DNA from: Leptospira langatensis
GTDB lineage: Bacteria > Spirochaetota > Leptospiria > Leptospirales > Leptospiraceae
Assembly: GCF_004770615.1 (NCBI RefSeq)
Contig: NZ_RQER01000008.1
Span: forward strand, 1-64,000
Direction: 5' to 3'
DNA: 64,000 bases
In this document: piece after piece, positions 42,055 to 51,455 of the stretch
Layout of the letters: each line of letters starts with the position of its first letter
Position numbering within the stretch: the first letter of the stretch is position 1
The notes under the pieces: model-generated
The model's input: the letters and a program-made list of their open reading frames with translations, nothing else
Told to the model about the DNA's origin: nothing
Database searches by the model: none
Translations under genes and position numbers: made by a program

Positions 42055-43566
42055 ATGAAAATCTTCGATTTCTTCTTAGGTGGTATAGCACCGGATGTTC
42101 GATTTGGGAAAGGCGGCCCGCGCCTAAAGGCTTCTACGTCCAGTATTGACATCCGGCTTCCCGATGATTCTGATTTTGCCAATGCCCGGATTGCGGATCC
42201 TCAAGGTCCAAATGACGCGGTTTCATTGCAGTTCCTTCGAGAGAATGTTCTTTTAAACTGGTCTACCCCGGTGCAAACAATATCAGCATTGCAGGCAATC
42301 CCATCCATCGACAGAAAGGATAAACAAGTACGTGAAGTCGAAGACGAAGAGGCCTTCTACCAATTTGACGCCCAATCTATAGCGGCAGTTCCTTTTGCTG
42401 GGGATCCTTCCAGAATTATCCTGCCAAACGATATCTCATTGCCTGCCCCCGGGCGTTGGATCAAAAGCTCTTCGCGAGCTCAAAACCATTCTCAATTGTT
42501 AGGCAATGCCATTGGAAACGACCATCCCCAATACCAACTGCGCTCGGAAAAAAATAATCCGTCGGGCTTTCCAGGTTTGTCAGCAGATATTGGAAACCCC
42601 GGGGTCGAATTTGTTTCTGATAATTCAGGACAAATTGTTTCAAGATTAAGATCATTGGGGACCGCAGTCCGGACCTGGTTTTTGCCTGATAAAAACGGAA
42701 CCCTTGCAACCGATGAAGTTTTTACCCCTGCAACCGATTCTATCGCTGGCGCGAAAGGGCTTGTCCCAGGCCCAGCGGCTGGAGACCAAGAAAAGTTCTT
42801 GGGAGCGGATGGTACCTGGAAAACAAATTACGGATCTCTAAAGAATAGCCCGGTTCAGACTTCTAATTATACCGCTTTAAAATATGAAAGGGTAATCGTC
42901 GATTGCTCATCCAATTCGATCGTAATAGCGCTACCTTCCTCACCACCCGACAACGCCGTTGTCGGGATCTTGGACGTTGAAAACAATTCCGGTTCAATCC
43001 CTATTGTTATCACTGGAAACGGAATCAACATCGAGGATGAACCCGACGACTGGCAATTAGATTTGGACGGCGGTTACTGGGAGCTCGCGTTCTCATCTGA
43101 AAGGAATTCGTGGTACTTCTTAGAAATTCCGGCATATAACAATGTCGCTGGAGCTGGGAATGTAAGCGATTCTCCATCGTTCACGGAGGTGGCCATTGCG
43201 CCATCGGCCCGCGCAACCAAATACTTAGTCGATCAGAGTAGTCTATCGACATTGCAAAGTATCCTTCCGTCTCTTGCCGCTCAATCTGGAATTGGTCACG
43301 CACCTACGAACACATTGAGAAAATGGTCTTGGTTCGAAGGTATTACCGATTCGGCCGGGATTTGTATTATCAATACAGGTCTTGGCGCGAATATCCTTGC
43401 TGCTTTCGGATACGTAAGCGACGCCTTAGGGAAATGGTTCCAAATTTCAGCATCTAGCGGAGTAGAGTCTGTTTATTACGACGACTCCGGTAATATTTCA
43501 ATACAGTTTGCAAGCTTCCCAGCCTTTCAAAATAAAAACGTCCGCTTTATGGTAGAGCATAAATGA
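42055..43566 (+). CDS. tail fibre protein
   Basis: The 503-residue protein has fibre-type segments (GAKGLVPGPAAGDQEKFL and GADGTWKT) and Gly/Ser-rich beta repeats. It overlaps the next fibre gene as ATGA. The C-terminus probably holds the receptor-binding tip. Confidence 0.68.
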   Translation: MKIFDFFLGGIAPDVRFGKGGPRLKASTSSIDIRLPDDSDFANARIADPQGPNDAVSLQFLRENVLLNWSTPVQTISALQAIPSIDRKDKQVREVEDEEAFYQFDAQSIAAVPFAGDPSRIILPNDISLPAPGRWIKSSSRAQNHSQLLGNAIGNDHPQYQLRSEKNNPSGFPGLSADIGNPGVEFVSDNSGQIVSRLRSLGTAVRTWFLPDKNGTLATDEVFTPATDSIAGAKGLVPGPAAGDQEKFLGADGTWKTNYGSLKNSPVQTSNYTALKYERVIVDCSSNSIVIALPSSPPDNAVVGILDVENNSGSIPIVITGNGINIEDEPDDWQLDLDGGYWELAFSSERNSWYFLEIPAYNNVAGAGNVSDSPSFTEVAIAPSARATKYLVDQSSLSTLQSILPSLAAQSGIGHAPTNTLRKWSWFEGITDSAGICIINTGLGANILAAFGYVSDALGKWFQISASSGVESVYYDDSGNISIQFASFPAFQNKNVRFMVEHK

Positions 43567-45317
43567 AATCTTTCAAGAATGATTTTCTCAAAGATAATAC
43601 TCTTCGCGCATATATAGACGGAGCTGTAGCAAACGAGATATCTGATCGACAATCCGCAGTGGGAGATTTGCAAAATCAAATAGATACCCTTTCTACAGCG
43701 GTGGGGAACGATGTAGCTACATTAGAGTCCGATTTATCGGATGAGATTGCGGCCCGAACGAACGCCGTTGCTGGGCTACAGGGTGACATTAACTCGGAAG
43801 CGACTACCAGACAGAATGCGGATTCCAGCTTAACGAACAATCTAAACAACGAAACAATTGCAAGACAAAATGGTGATGACGTTAATGCTGCCGCAATAGC
43901 GGCGGAAACTCTGGCTCGCCAAAATGCCGATGCAGCGTTACAAACCGATATAGAAGCGCGGATTCCTAATTCCGAAAAAGGCGCCGTATCTGGGGTGGCA
44001 ACGCTAGGATCAGACGGACTTTTATCGATTTCGCAAAGACCGCCATCCTCAGGAGGGGGTGGAGGAGGCACAGGGAGTATCGTCTGGCAGGAAGGCGCGG
44101 TATCACCGCCTTCAGGGGTTTATAATAACTGGGCCGACGTTTACGCGCAAATACTTGCCGTTCCTGGTTTAAAGACCGTCGTGGTCGATAGTGATGTTTC
44201 CCTTTGCCATGTTCCAGCGGGAACGTTCGACCTAACTGGCGTCATATTTGTTGGTAAACGCGTCCCCGATGGAATTTTCAGTCCAACCGCTAATTTAAGG
44301 TTCGACCCTGGAGCCGTCCTTTCCCATCTGCCGGAGGAAATTCATCGCGTCATCTTAGAAGTTAACCCTTTGTCGGGAACACCCCTTTGGACTTCCACTG
44401 GAAACACAACGTTAAAGCTCGTTGATTCACAAATCCTTAGTAAGGGAACCGAAAGTGCATTACTCATTGCAGCTAGCCATTATTTATCCTTGGTTCTTGA
44501 TAACTCCTCATTGGATAACAGCTCAACCACCTATTCTCCCATCTTCAATATAGTTGGAGGTTTAATAGTTTTTGCAAACTCCGGGACAACGAAGGTTGGG
44601 AATGATTGCTTTCAAGGCGCCGGACAGGCGATCAGTATCATCGGGGGGGGATGGAATTCATATACCAGTGGAAAAATCTGGGGTTCACAATCTGCTTTCA
44701 CTGGGTCAGAGTTCGCATTGATGAGTCGAACTGCCTACGGGATTGTTTACGATAACGCCATTGGCGGGGATCAACACATTGCGGCAACCATACTTGAAAA
44801 TGTGATCCGCGAAATCAACCCAAAGAAAACCGGCCGATTGGATCAGAAAGGGACAATCTTAACCGGTGACGGATCCAATGGTTTAACCGCCAAGGCTCCT
44901 GGTACTAATAAAAACGCAATTATTTACGACTCTTCCACCTCTACCGGTTTCGCAGATGCACCGTCGTTAGTAAGTCCAGGAATGAAAACTGTTCCGGACT
45001 ATATCCGTCAATCTTCACCGGCCACTCCGCTCCTTTCGGCCGGAAGTCAATCTCTGGATTGTTCAACTGCGAATCTTTTTAGGATCACCGGTGGAACAAT
45101 GACTCTGACGCTGACAAACATGGTAGAAAATGAAGTTGTAACAGTAAAGGTTGAATCAACCGGATCGGCGTATGTCATCACATGGGCCGGTTATACTTTC
45201 GAATGGCAAGATGGTATTGTTCCTTCCCCAACGAGCTCTAGCGGAAGAAAGGATCTGTACACCTTTCAAATGATTGGTGGAATAATTTCCGCTGCCTGCA
45301 TAAAGAATATGGCATAG
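43563..45317 (+). CDS. tail fibre with coiled-coil repeats
   Basis: The 584-residue protein starts with heptad repeats (ARQNAD-type motifs near residues 85-125), typical of trimeric fibre stalks. A GGGGGGTG linker near 165 and beta-rich C-terminal domains follow. It is coupled upstream by ATGA. Confidence 0.68.
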   Translation: MKSFKNDFLKDNTLRAYIDGAVANEISDRQSAVGDLQNQIDTLSTAVGNDVATLESDLSDEIAARTNAVAGLQGDINSEATTRQNADSSLTNNLNNETIARQNGDDVNAAAIAAETLARQNADAALQTDIEARIPNSEKGAVSGVATLGSDGLLSISQRPPSSGGGGGGTGSIVWQEGAVSPPSGVYNNWADVYAQILAVPGLKTVVVDSDVSLCHVPAGTFDLTGVIFVGKRVPDGIFSPTANLRFDPGAVLSHLPEEIHRVILEVNPLSGTPLWTSTGNTTLKLVDSQILSKGTESALLIAASHYLSLVLDNSSLDNSSTTYSPIFNIVGGLIVFANSGTTKVGNDCFQGAGQAISIIGGGWNSYTSGKIWGSQSAFTGSEFALMSRTAYGIVYDNAIGGDQHIAATILENVIREINPKKTGRLDQKGTILTGDGSNGLTAKAPGTNKNAIIYDSSTSTGFADAPSLVSPGMKTVPDYIRQSSPATPLLSAGSQSLDCSTANLFRITGGTMTLTLTNMVENEVVTVKVESTGSAYVITWAGYTFEWQDGIVPSPTSSSGRKDLYTFQMIGGIISAACIKNMA

Positions 45318-45323
45318 ATCACC

Positions 45324-46463
45324 GTGTTTATCCCTTTGTCCATGCGAAAGACCAATCCCCCTGTCCTCACGCTTTCGAGCTGGTATCCCACAGGAGGAGT
45401 CAACGGATCAGTGCTTTGCGCAGTTTTATCCGGTTCGACACTTTTTATCGGCGGAAGTTTTACCCAGGTAGCCGGAGTGAACCGGAACAATATTGCTGCC
45501 ATAGATGTAAATACCGGAGCATTGCTTTCCTGGTACCCGTCCGGCGGAGCCAGCTCACAAGTAACCAGTATGGTCTTGAACGGGACCAGTTTATTCGTTT
45601 CCGGAGCCTTCACGACCATTGGCGGTTCGACTAGAAGTGGAATCGCAGCGTTGAATCCATCCACCGGCGCGGTTTTATCTTGGTATCCGACCGGCGGAAT
45701 GAACATTCCAGGGAATAATACTCTTCGCTTTCTTGGGGGTGTCCTTTACGTTTCTGGGAACTTTACGACGATAGGAGGTTCCACGAGAAATCGACTGGCA
45801 GCGTTGAATCCTTCAACGGGCGCCGTGTTATCTTGGTATCCGACCGGCGGAAGTAGCGTTCCTTTCAGCGATATGGTCCTCATTGGATCGGTTTTGATAA
45901 TCTGTGGGCAATTTACGACCATTGGTGGTGTAGCGCGAATCGGGATTGCCGCGGTCGACGCGAGCACAGCAGCAGTGTTATCCTGGTATCCAACCGGAGG
46001 ATTGCAAACCCCTGCAAGCGGGAATTCGTATGGGAGCGCCCTGTACGTAGATACGGTAAATCAAAGATTAATCGTCACGGGTCCGTTTGGATTAGCGGGG
46101 GGAATAGTGAGAAATGGCCTTTGCGCTTTTGATGCGTCCAATCTAAGCTCAGCGGACGTTCTTTCTTGGTATCCTACGAATGGCTTTGGGACTGGTTCCC
46201 CATCCCATGTGTTGATGAATGTGGGAGTATTAAACGAATCCCTAATCTTTTCAGGCGTTCTGAACTCTTATTCCGATCGGCCAACCAATGGTCTTGTCTT
46301 GGCGCAACGAAGCACCGGCCAGTTGATAGCAACGATCGAAGCGGTCCCGACAGCCAACATTGGTTTTATCGTAAATGGCTCCTCGCTAATTATCTTTGGA
46401 AGTTTTTCTTCTATCAACGGACAAACAAGAGCAAATGTTGCCCAGTTCAGTGTAACTAGCTAA
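45324..46463 (+). CDS. beta-propeller-type repeat protein
   Basis: The 379-residue protein starts at GTG 45324. It carries six copies of SWYPTGG or a close variant, each followed by GGSFT-like and AALNPSTGA-like strands. This looks like a delta-60 or YWTD-type propeller, perhaps a receptor-binding tip. The repeats are also visible at the DNA level. It follows the fibre gene by six bases. Confidence 0.6.
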   Translation: MFIPLSMRKTNPPVLTLSSWYPTGGVNGSVLCAVLSGSTLFIGGSFTQVAGVNRNNIAAIDVNTGALLSWYPSGGASSQVTSMVLNGTSLFVSGAFTTIGGSTRSGIAALNPSTGAVLSWYPTGGMNIPGNNTLRFLGGVLYVSGNFTTIGGSTRNRLAALNPSTGAVLSWYPTGGSSVPFSDMVLIGSVLIICGQFTTIGGVARIGIAAVDASTAAVLSWYPTGGLQTPASGNSYGSALYVDTVNQRLIVTGPFGLAGGIVRNGLCAFDASNLSSADVLSWYPTNGFGTGSPSHVLMNVGVLNESLIFSGVLNSYSDRPTNGLVLAQRSTGQLIATIEAVPTANIGFIVNGSSLIIFGSFSSINGQTRANVAQFSVTS

Positions 46464-46515
46464 AAGTCACCCGATACGATCGCTTTTCAATACTATTCCC
46501 ATAAGAGGGAGAACG

Positions 46516-47358
46516 ATGCGTAAAGTAGGTTTGATATTTGCAGGCGGTGGCGCAAAGGGAAGCTTTTCTGTGGGAGTAGCGAAAGCCTTTAAGGAAGCTG
46601 GCGTTAACGTAACTGTAGTTTCAGGGACTTCAGTTGGAGCAATTGTGGGTGGTTGCTTCGTTACCAATAAACTTTCCGAATTAGAGGCCGCTTTCGGTTT
46701 CTCCAAGGGAAAGGAATCGTTCTTCAAGAATTGGAAATTTCCTCGCCTCTTCCGAGCTTATAAAAAACGAGCTCTCTTTGATAACTCACCAATAGTGAAA
46801 CTAGCGAGAACCATTCTTTCGGAAGATGACTTTAGGGGCTTAACTATCAAATTTGGTTGTGCCGCTACCAATATCGAAACAGGTGACCTAGCAACTTTTT
46901 CTACGGAAACTTTGCCTGGTCAAATGATAGACGCCATCCTTGCGTCGGCCGCACTACCTCCAGCTTTTGTACCGGTAAGGATTCAAAATTCAACGTTCGT
47001 CGATGGTGGCTTACGCGAGGCAATCCCTGCGAAACTTGCCATCGACCTAGACCCTGCATGTGATGAGTATGTCATCATCCTTCCAACGAAGGGGATGTTG
47101 GGAATTCCAGATAAGAAATTCGGCGATCTTTCAATGGGAGAATACGCCCTTCGACTTTTTGATATAATGTTCAGCCAAATTTATGAAGGGAATTTAAACA
47201 CCGGCTTAAGCAAATATTGGGCGGAAGCTAAATTTAGAATCATCGAACCAGAATTCCAAATCGTCCATGACACATTAGATTTTGATCCCGGTAGAGCGTT
47301 AGCATCGATTGAGGAAGGATACCGCCAAGGAAGAAAGTTCATTCTAAATCCTAGGTAG
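46516..47358 (+). CDS. patatin-like phospholipase
   Basis: The 280-residue protein has the oxyanion Gly loop FAGGGAKGSFSVG near residues 8-20, the catalytic GTSVGA near 37-42, and the DGG motif FVDGGLRE near 170. This is a complete Ser-Asp dyad set for a lipid acyl hydrolase. It may help damage host membranes in lysis or entry. CCGAT lies 45 nt before the ATG, and GAGGGAGAACG is adjacent. Confidence 0.85.
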   Translation: MRKVGLIFAGGGAKGSFSVGVAKAFKEAGVNVTVVSGTSVGAIVGGCFVTNKLSELEAAFGFSKGKESFFKNWKFPRLFRAYKKRALFDNSPIVKLARTILSEDDFRGLTIKFGCAATNIETGDLATFSTETLPGQMIDAILASAALPPAFVPVRIQNSTFVDGGLREAIPAKLAIDLDPACDEYVIILPTKGMLGIPDKKFGDLSMGEYALRLFDIMFSQIYEGNLNTGLSKYWAEAKFRIIEPEFQIVHDTLDFDPGRALASIEEGYRQGRKFILNPR

Positions 47359-47359
47359 C

Positions 47360-48961
47360 TCAAAGATCGAATACTAAGTCAGAATCGACTTCCTGCGGTT
47401 GCTCTTCCACCGGAACCGGATCGTCGGCTTGAAAGGTATCTTGAGCTCCATTTCCCTGAGAGGAGTTTGCAATGATTTGGTTGTAGACTTGCATAAACTG
47501 CGGGTTCAATAGCATCGCTCCAGCAAACTTATAATCTTCCTCGCTCCCCCCATATAATTCGGCCATTTTTTCGGATAGCTTCGGTTCATCTCTTTTGATC
47601 CGAACTTCATCGACCAATTTTAAATACTGTACCTCATCCTTTTCTTTGGCCATCTTCTCTTTTTCATCTTCCGGATCTTGGCCAGGAAAGAAAACGACGA
47701 TACCGTGAAAATCCTCCCTGAATTCCCTTATCGTATTAAAGGTATGGGCGAAATATGAAAGTATCGATTTCTTTGCGCGTGTCATCGAATGAAGGCTCTT
47801 GTCCATTTGGTTCGCTTCGGATAAACTTTGGGAGCCGATCAACCGTAACCCAAGTTCGGCTTGGTCCATGCCGTGACTCATTAGTACAAAGGAAACCATC
47901 CATTGCATAAACTTTTCGTAGATGAGATCATTGGAAAGGTTCAATGGAGTCCATTTTACTTCGCCCGCGCTAGTGGCTAGGATTGGCACTTTGTGCGAAT
48001 CGTCCTGTCCCGAGACCATTTCCTCCCATTGCATTTCCAGTGCGTCTAAAGAATCTGGGGATAGGTCGGCCTGAACGGATAAGAAACCGGCAGGTGGCTG
48101 ACGAGTAAATCTTGATCGGTTAAATCTGGTCGTATTAATTACTCCAGACATGTCCAGCATGCACGCCTCGAGCGGTGAAAATCCAAATCCACGCATGTTT
48201 ACGTCGGACAAGTGATTCTTATGGGGCCACAGGATCTCGTCCGGCCCGAAAGTCTCCACTGGATTGTTATCTACAATCTGAACGAATGCAATGGACTTAT
48301 CACCCTTATAGCCTTTACGGGGATCCACGGGGTAAATTGTTGCCGGATCCAGATAACGCATTTCGATCAATTTCCCGAAAGCGTTCCTTACTAAATAGAA
48401 AGCGAGACCATCTATTGTAAGCGTGTCTCGGAGCATCATCTCGAAAACTGGGAAGAGATGATCTCTTCCGGACCAGTTCTCTACAAGATCGCCCATTTTT
48501 TCGAACCACTTCCCGCAGGCCTTCATCCGGGCAGCGGTTTCGTCGTCTATTTGTGAATCTTCATCTTCGGTCCTAAACCAAAGGCCTTCCTTCTTGGAAA
48601 TATGAGCAAATTTATGAAGTTCATCAACCCGGTTTGTATGAATGGCGGAAATAAGGGATGTGCTGTAGGCCGCTAGCCTAAGTGTATCAGTAGGGATTCG
48701 ACCTATTGGTCGAAGTAAAACACCATCCGCAATGTTTTGAACTTGGTTATATGTATAGGTGGGATTTTTTCTGCCTGCGACTTGATCCGAATTTACCATT
48801 CCGAAAAAAGATTTTGCCATTTGAAGTAAGCGCTGATTGACAAGTTCTCCTTTGACAACTCGTTCATCCAAAATAGCACCATTCTTCGACGCGAGTCGCT
48901 CGCGCTTTGCTAAGTTCTTTTCATAATTTTTTCCACGCGGTCTTCCGCCAGTGCTTACCAT
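47360..48961 (-). CDS. portal protein
   Basis: The 533-residue protein is read from the minus strand. It has portal features: MEMQ-type helices, LRLIGSQSLSEANQMDKSLH as in the clip-binding region, YLDPATIYPVDPRKG and a C-terminal acidic tail. Its gene converges with patatin (one-base gap) and diverges from 49104. CCGAT lies 31 nt before its ATG on its own strand. The position away from the capsid genes is unusual. Confidence 0.8.
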   Translation of the reverse strand: MVSTGGRPRGKNYEKNLAKRERLASKNGAILDERVVKGELVNQRLLQMAKSFFGMVNSDQVAGRKNPTYTYNQVQNIADGVLLRPIGRIPTDTLRLAAYSTSLISAIHTNRVDELHKFAHISKKEGLWFRTEDEDSQIDDETAARMKACGKWFEKMGDLVENWSGRDHLFPVFEMMLRDTLTIDGLAFYLVRNAFGKLIEMRYLDPATIYPVDPRKGYKGDKSIAFVQIVDNNPVETFGPDEILWPHKNHLSDVNMRGFGFSPLEACMLDMSGVINTTRFNRSRFTRQPPAGFLSVQADLSPDSLDALEMQWEEMVSGQDDSHKVPILATSAGEVKWTPLNLSNDLIYEKFMQWMVSFVLMSHGMDQAELGLRLIGSQSLSEANQMDKSLHSMTRAKKSILSYFAHTFNTIREFREDFHGIVVFFPGQDPEDEKEKMAKEKDEVQYLKLVDEVRIKRDEPKLSEKMAELYGGSEEDYKFAGAMLLNPQFMQVYNQIIANSSQGNGAQDTFQADDPVPVEEQPQEVDSDLVFDL

Positions 48962-48987
48962 CCGGTAATCATGAATTTTTTTCTCTT

Positions 48988-48992
48988 ATCGG
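48988..48992 (-). promoter_or_regulatory. late CCGAT motif
   Basis: On the minus strand TTCCGATAAG lies 31 nt before the portal ATG. Confidence 0.5.
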
Positions 48993-49072
48993 AAGGGTTT
49001 TTCCGGGTTTTTCCAAAGGGAAAACCTGCATTCATTGAAAAAAATATCGGCTGAAGATCGATCTACCCTCTA

Positions 49073-49077
49073 CCGAT
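49073..49077 (+). promoter_or_regulatory. late CCGAT motif
   Basis: ACCGATAAA lies 31 nt before ATG 49104. It has the closest match to a sigma-28-like GCCGATAA -10 box. Confidence 0.5.
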
Positions 49078-49103
49078 AAACAGCAAGGCTGTATTTTAAG
49101 TGG

Positions 49104-49421
49104 ATGAAATCGTTCTCTTTACAAGACCTGACTCGCGCCCAAATGTTGAATACCTTCGCTATCCCGAAGCCAACGGACCCGCCTGATGCAATCTTTGAGC
49201 TCAAAGATAAGGAAAAATTTTATGTCATTACGGGGCTGGACGCGACTGGCGCTTGGACTATTTCCGGAAAAACAGGCAATAAGGACGAAAGCTTACGCGA
49301 TTATGTTCGTTCTGGAAATGGCCCGATTCAGTTCTATCAACCGATAGGTCTTTCGGAAGTGATTTTTACCGGAGTGGATAAAGTCTTCGGGTACGATATT
49401 TTCGCGGTCACGACCCTATGA
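49104..49421 (+). CDS. hypothetical head-connector region protein
   Basis: The 105-residue beta-rich protein (FYVITGLDATGAWTISG) overlaps the next gene by four bases. Its place beside the portal and connector genes suggests a virion protein. Confidence 0.45.
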   Translation: MKSFSLQDLTRAQMLNTFAIPKPTDPPDAIFELKDKEKFYVITGLDATGAWTISGKTGNKDESLRDYVRSGNGPIQFYQPIGLSEVIFTGVDKVFGYDIFAVTTL

Positions 49422-49897
49422 TGCAATCCAATCAGCGTTCCGGAGGAGCCCCACACCCGGGGTTAGTTGCCCAAAAGCGCCCTGATGCTCTCGGAAGAAA
49501 TATTACTCACTGGGTAAAACCGGGGGATGTTGAAACGCCCCGAGAAAGGAAAGTTCTTCAGGCAAAGGAACAACGAAACCGGATCCAACATACTACGGCA
49601 CGGGATCCAAAAGTTGAAAAACAGATTCAAGAAATGACCGACCGTCATAAACAATTTGAGGAAGAGGCGAGGAAGCAACGTCGGACTTACGGCAGTGGTC
49701 CACAAGTTCCCAAGCCTGGTATGATAATGCGAGTCTACGCAAAGGGCAAAGTAAATGTCGGGGGCATGCTCGCTAAGATCAAAGAAATCGCTGAAGATGG
49801 AAAAACTGCAATTTGCGAGCTTACTTCGGGAAAGACTTATCCAATGCCTCTAGACCAATTACAATTCGCAAAGTCCTATTTAGACTCCTCCGATTAA
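49418..49897 (+). CDS. hypothetical virion protein
   Basis: The 159-residue basic protein has a disordered, charged N-terminal half and a small beta domain (VYAKGKVNVGGMLAKIKEIA). No family is recognised. Confidence 0.45.
   Translation: MMQSNQRSGGAPHPGLVAQKRPDALGRNITHWVKPGDVETPRERKVLQAKEQRNRIQHTTARDPKVEKQIQEMTDRHKQFEEEARKQRRTYGSGPQVPKPGMIMRVYAKGKVNVGGMLAKIKEIAEDGKTAICELTSGKTYPMPLDQLQFAKSYLDSSD
49890..49894 (+). promoter_or_regulatory. late CCGAT motif
   Basis: CCTCCGATTAAG overlaps the end of the preceding gene and lies 33 nt before ATG 49923. Confidence 0.4.
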
Positions 49898-49922
49898 GTC
49901 TCGGCGTTTTAACGTTAAGCTC

Positions 49923-50870
49923 ATGTCAACGGGTTACGAAGGCGAATTAAATCGTCAGTTAGAGGATTTCAAATATCAGAATCTCGCTATCAAGGTGTAT
50001 CCTGATAGAGATCCTAAGAAGAATAACGCTGGAAAAATCACGCCCGAGTGGGGTTGCCTCATTCACCCGGACGAAATCCGCCGAGTCTTGATGCTGGGAA
50101 ACGAGAATATCGTAACCACTAAAGGAACCCAACTAGAAGACTTTCAGTTGAAAAATTGGATCGATATGACTGTCGAGGCCTTTCAACAAGCAATAGAATG
50201 GGATATCTATCCACGGCTCTGGCGCCATCGGCCGATGCCATCGGAAGATGGACGTTTCGATATATCCGCCAGTGGTGATATTGAAGATTATGCCGAATGG
50301 GATGATCTGTATGATTATAAGTCTACACAATCAAATTATTTCCAATTGCAATTAAGGCAAAAACCCCTTGCAAAGGTCCATAAGTGGACGTTGGCTTTCC
50401 CTTGGGTTGGCGGTCGGGGAATCGATTTAATGGATAACATGATTCCAAAATTTAGGAATGGGATCCTACGTGCTGTTTTTGTTCGTGTTCCTGGGGCGGC
50501 CCTAGGCCAGCCAACTATGGGTCTCCAAGCCTGGCGAACGATGCAGGCCGGAGGTTCTTATCCGGGGGCATATCAGGTTGATTACACGACTGGTTACGAT
50601 CATGCAAATCGTGTTCCAAGAGAACTAAAAGAAGTTATCATTGATTTATTCCTCATTAGCCTGCTGTCATCTTATGGCGAGGGAATTATCGGAGGGATTT
50701 CAAGCTATTCCACTTCTGTCGGTGTAATTAACGAATCCCTAAACACAACAATGTCCGCAGAAAATGCCTTTTTTGGTGCCAGGATCAAACAATTGAATGA
50801 AAAATGTAAGGCCTGGTGGAAAAATAATAAACATAGATATACGCAAGTAAAACTGCGTTCTCTGGGTTAA
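49923..50870 (+). CDS. head-tail connector or neck protein (tentative)
   Basis: The 315-residue protein has YPGAYQVDYTTGYDHANRVP and a helical C-terminus, a pattern of head-tail adaptor proteins. It lies beside portal-linked genes. The call is by pattern and place. Confidence 0.45.
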   Translation: MSTGYEGELNRQLEDFKYQNLAIKVYPDRDPKKNNAGKITPEWGCLIHPDEIRRVLMLGNENIVTTKGTQLEDFQLKNWIDMTVEAFQQAIEWDIYPRLWRHRPMPSEDGRFDISASGDIEDYAEWDDLYDYKSTQSNYFQLQLRQKPLAKVHKWTLAFPWVGGRGIDLMDNMIPKFRNGILRAVFVRVPGAALGQPTMGLQAWRTMQAGGSYPGAYQVDYTTGYDHANRVPRELKEVIIDLFLISLLSSYGEGIIGGISSYSTSVGVINESLNTTMSAENAFFGARIKQLNEKCKAWWKNNKHRYTQVKLRSLG

Positions 50871-50873
50871 GTC

Positions 50874-51410
50874 ATGCCGGAGGAACAGGCAAAGGATGTA
50901 GAAACGTATTTCGGCCTCATTGCGTCCGCGATTTTAGCGCTGGCTCCATTATTGAGAGCCATTCTTAAAAAACTCAAGCAGTGGAATGAGAAGAGAAAAA
51001 GGGAACAATTAGATAACGAACTCCCCATTACCAGTCCTTACATCGATTCGATTGAAGAAATTACGCGTCTGGAAGTAAGATTTGACCGCCAATTCACTCC
51101 CCATTCCGCAGATTCCCTTCTTTCTGCTTTAGTAAAAACCTTTCATATCGCGAAGATGAGGAAGGTAGAGTCCCTAAAAATTGATTTCGCCCATTACGGC
51201 ACGATCAATGCAACGGGCCAATCGGTCATTTTTAGATTTGTCGATTACATTGCGGAACAAAACGGCCTCCGGGTTGTTATGCGTTTCCCGGCGGACTCAC
51301 CCGATGCCGCGAAGTTGTATTCGAGCTTACAAAAGTATCGATCCGGAAAGTCATCTGGACAGATCGAATTTTATCTACATGATTATTCGGAGCTATTAAA
51401 GCACCACTGA
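50874..51410 (+). CDS. membrane-anchored protein with STAS-like domain
   Basis: The 178-residue protein has an N-terminal hydrophobic helix (YFGLIASAILALAPLLRAIL), a Lys-rich stretch, and a C-terminal domain (LKIDFAHYGTINATGQSVIF) resembling STAS domains. STAS domains transmit signals in anti-sigma or sulfate systems. The function here is unknown. Confidence 0.4.
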   Translation: MPEEQAKDVETYFGLIASAILALAPLLRAILKKLKQWNEKRKREQLDNELPITSPYIDSIEEITRLEVRFDRQFTPHSADSLLSALVKTFHIAKMRKVESLKIDFAHYGTINATGQSVIFRFVDYIAEQNGLRVVMRFPADSPDAAKLYSSLQKYRSGKSSGQIEFYLHDYSELLKHH

Positions 51411-51424
51411 TCCCCATTTCTTCT

Positions 51425-51429
51425 CCGAT
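51425..51429 (+). promoter_or_regulatory. late CCGAT motif
   Basis: CTCCGATTTTCC lies 31 nt before ATG 51456, the endolysin candidate. Confidence 0.45.
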
Positions 51430-51455
51430 TTTCCATAAAAGTAGAAACTACGGTT

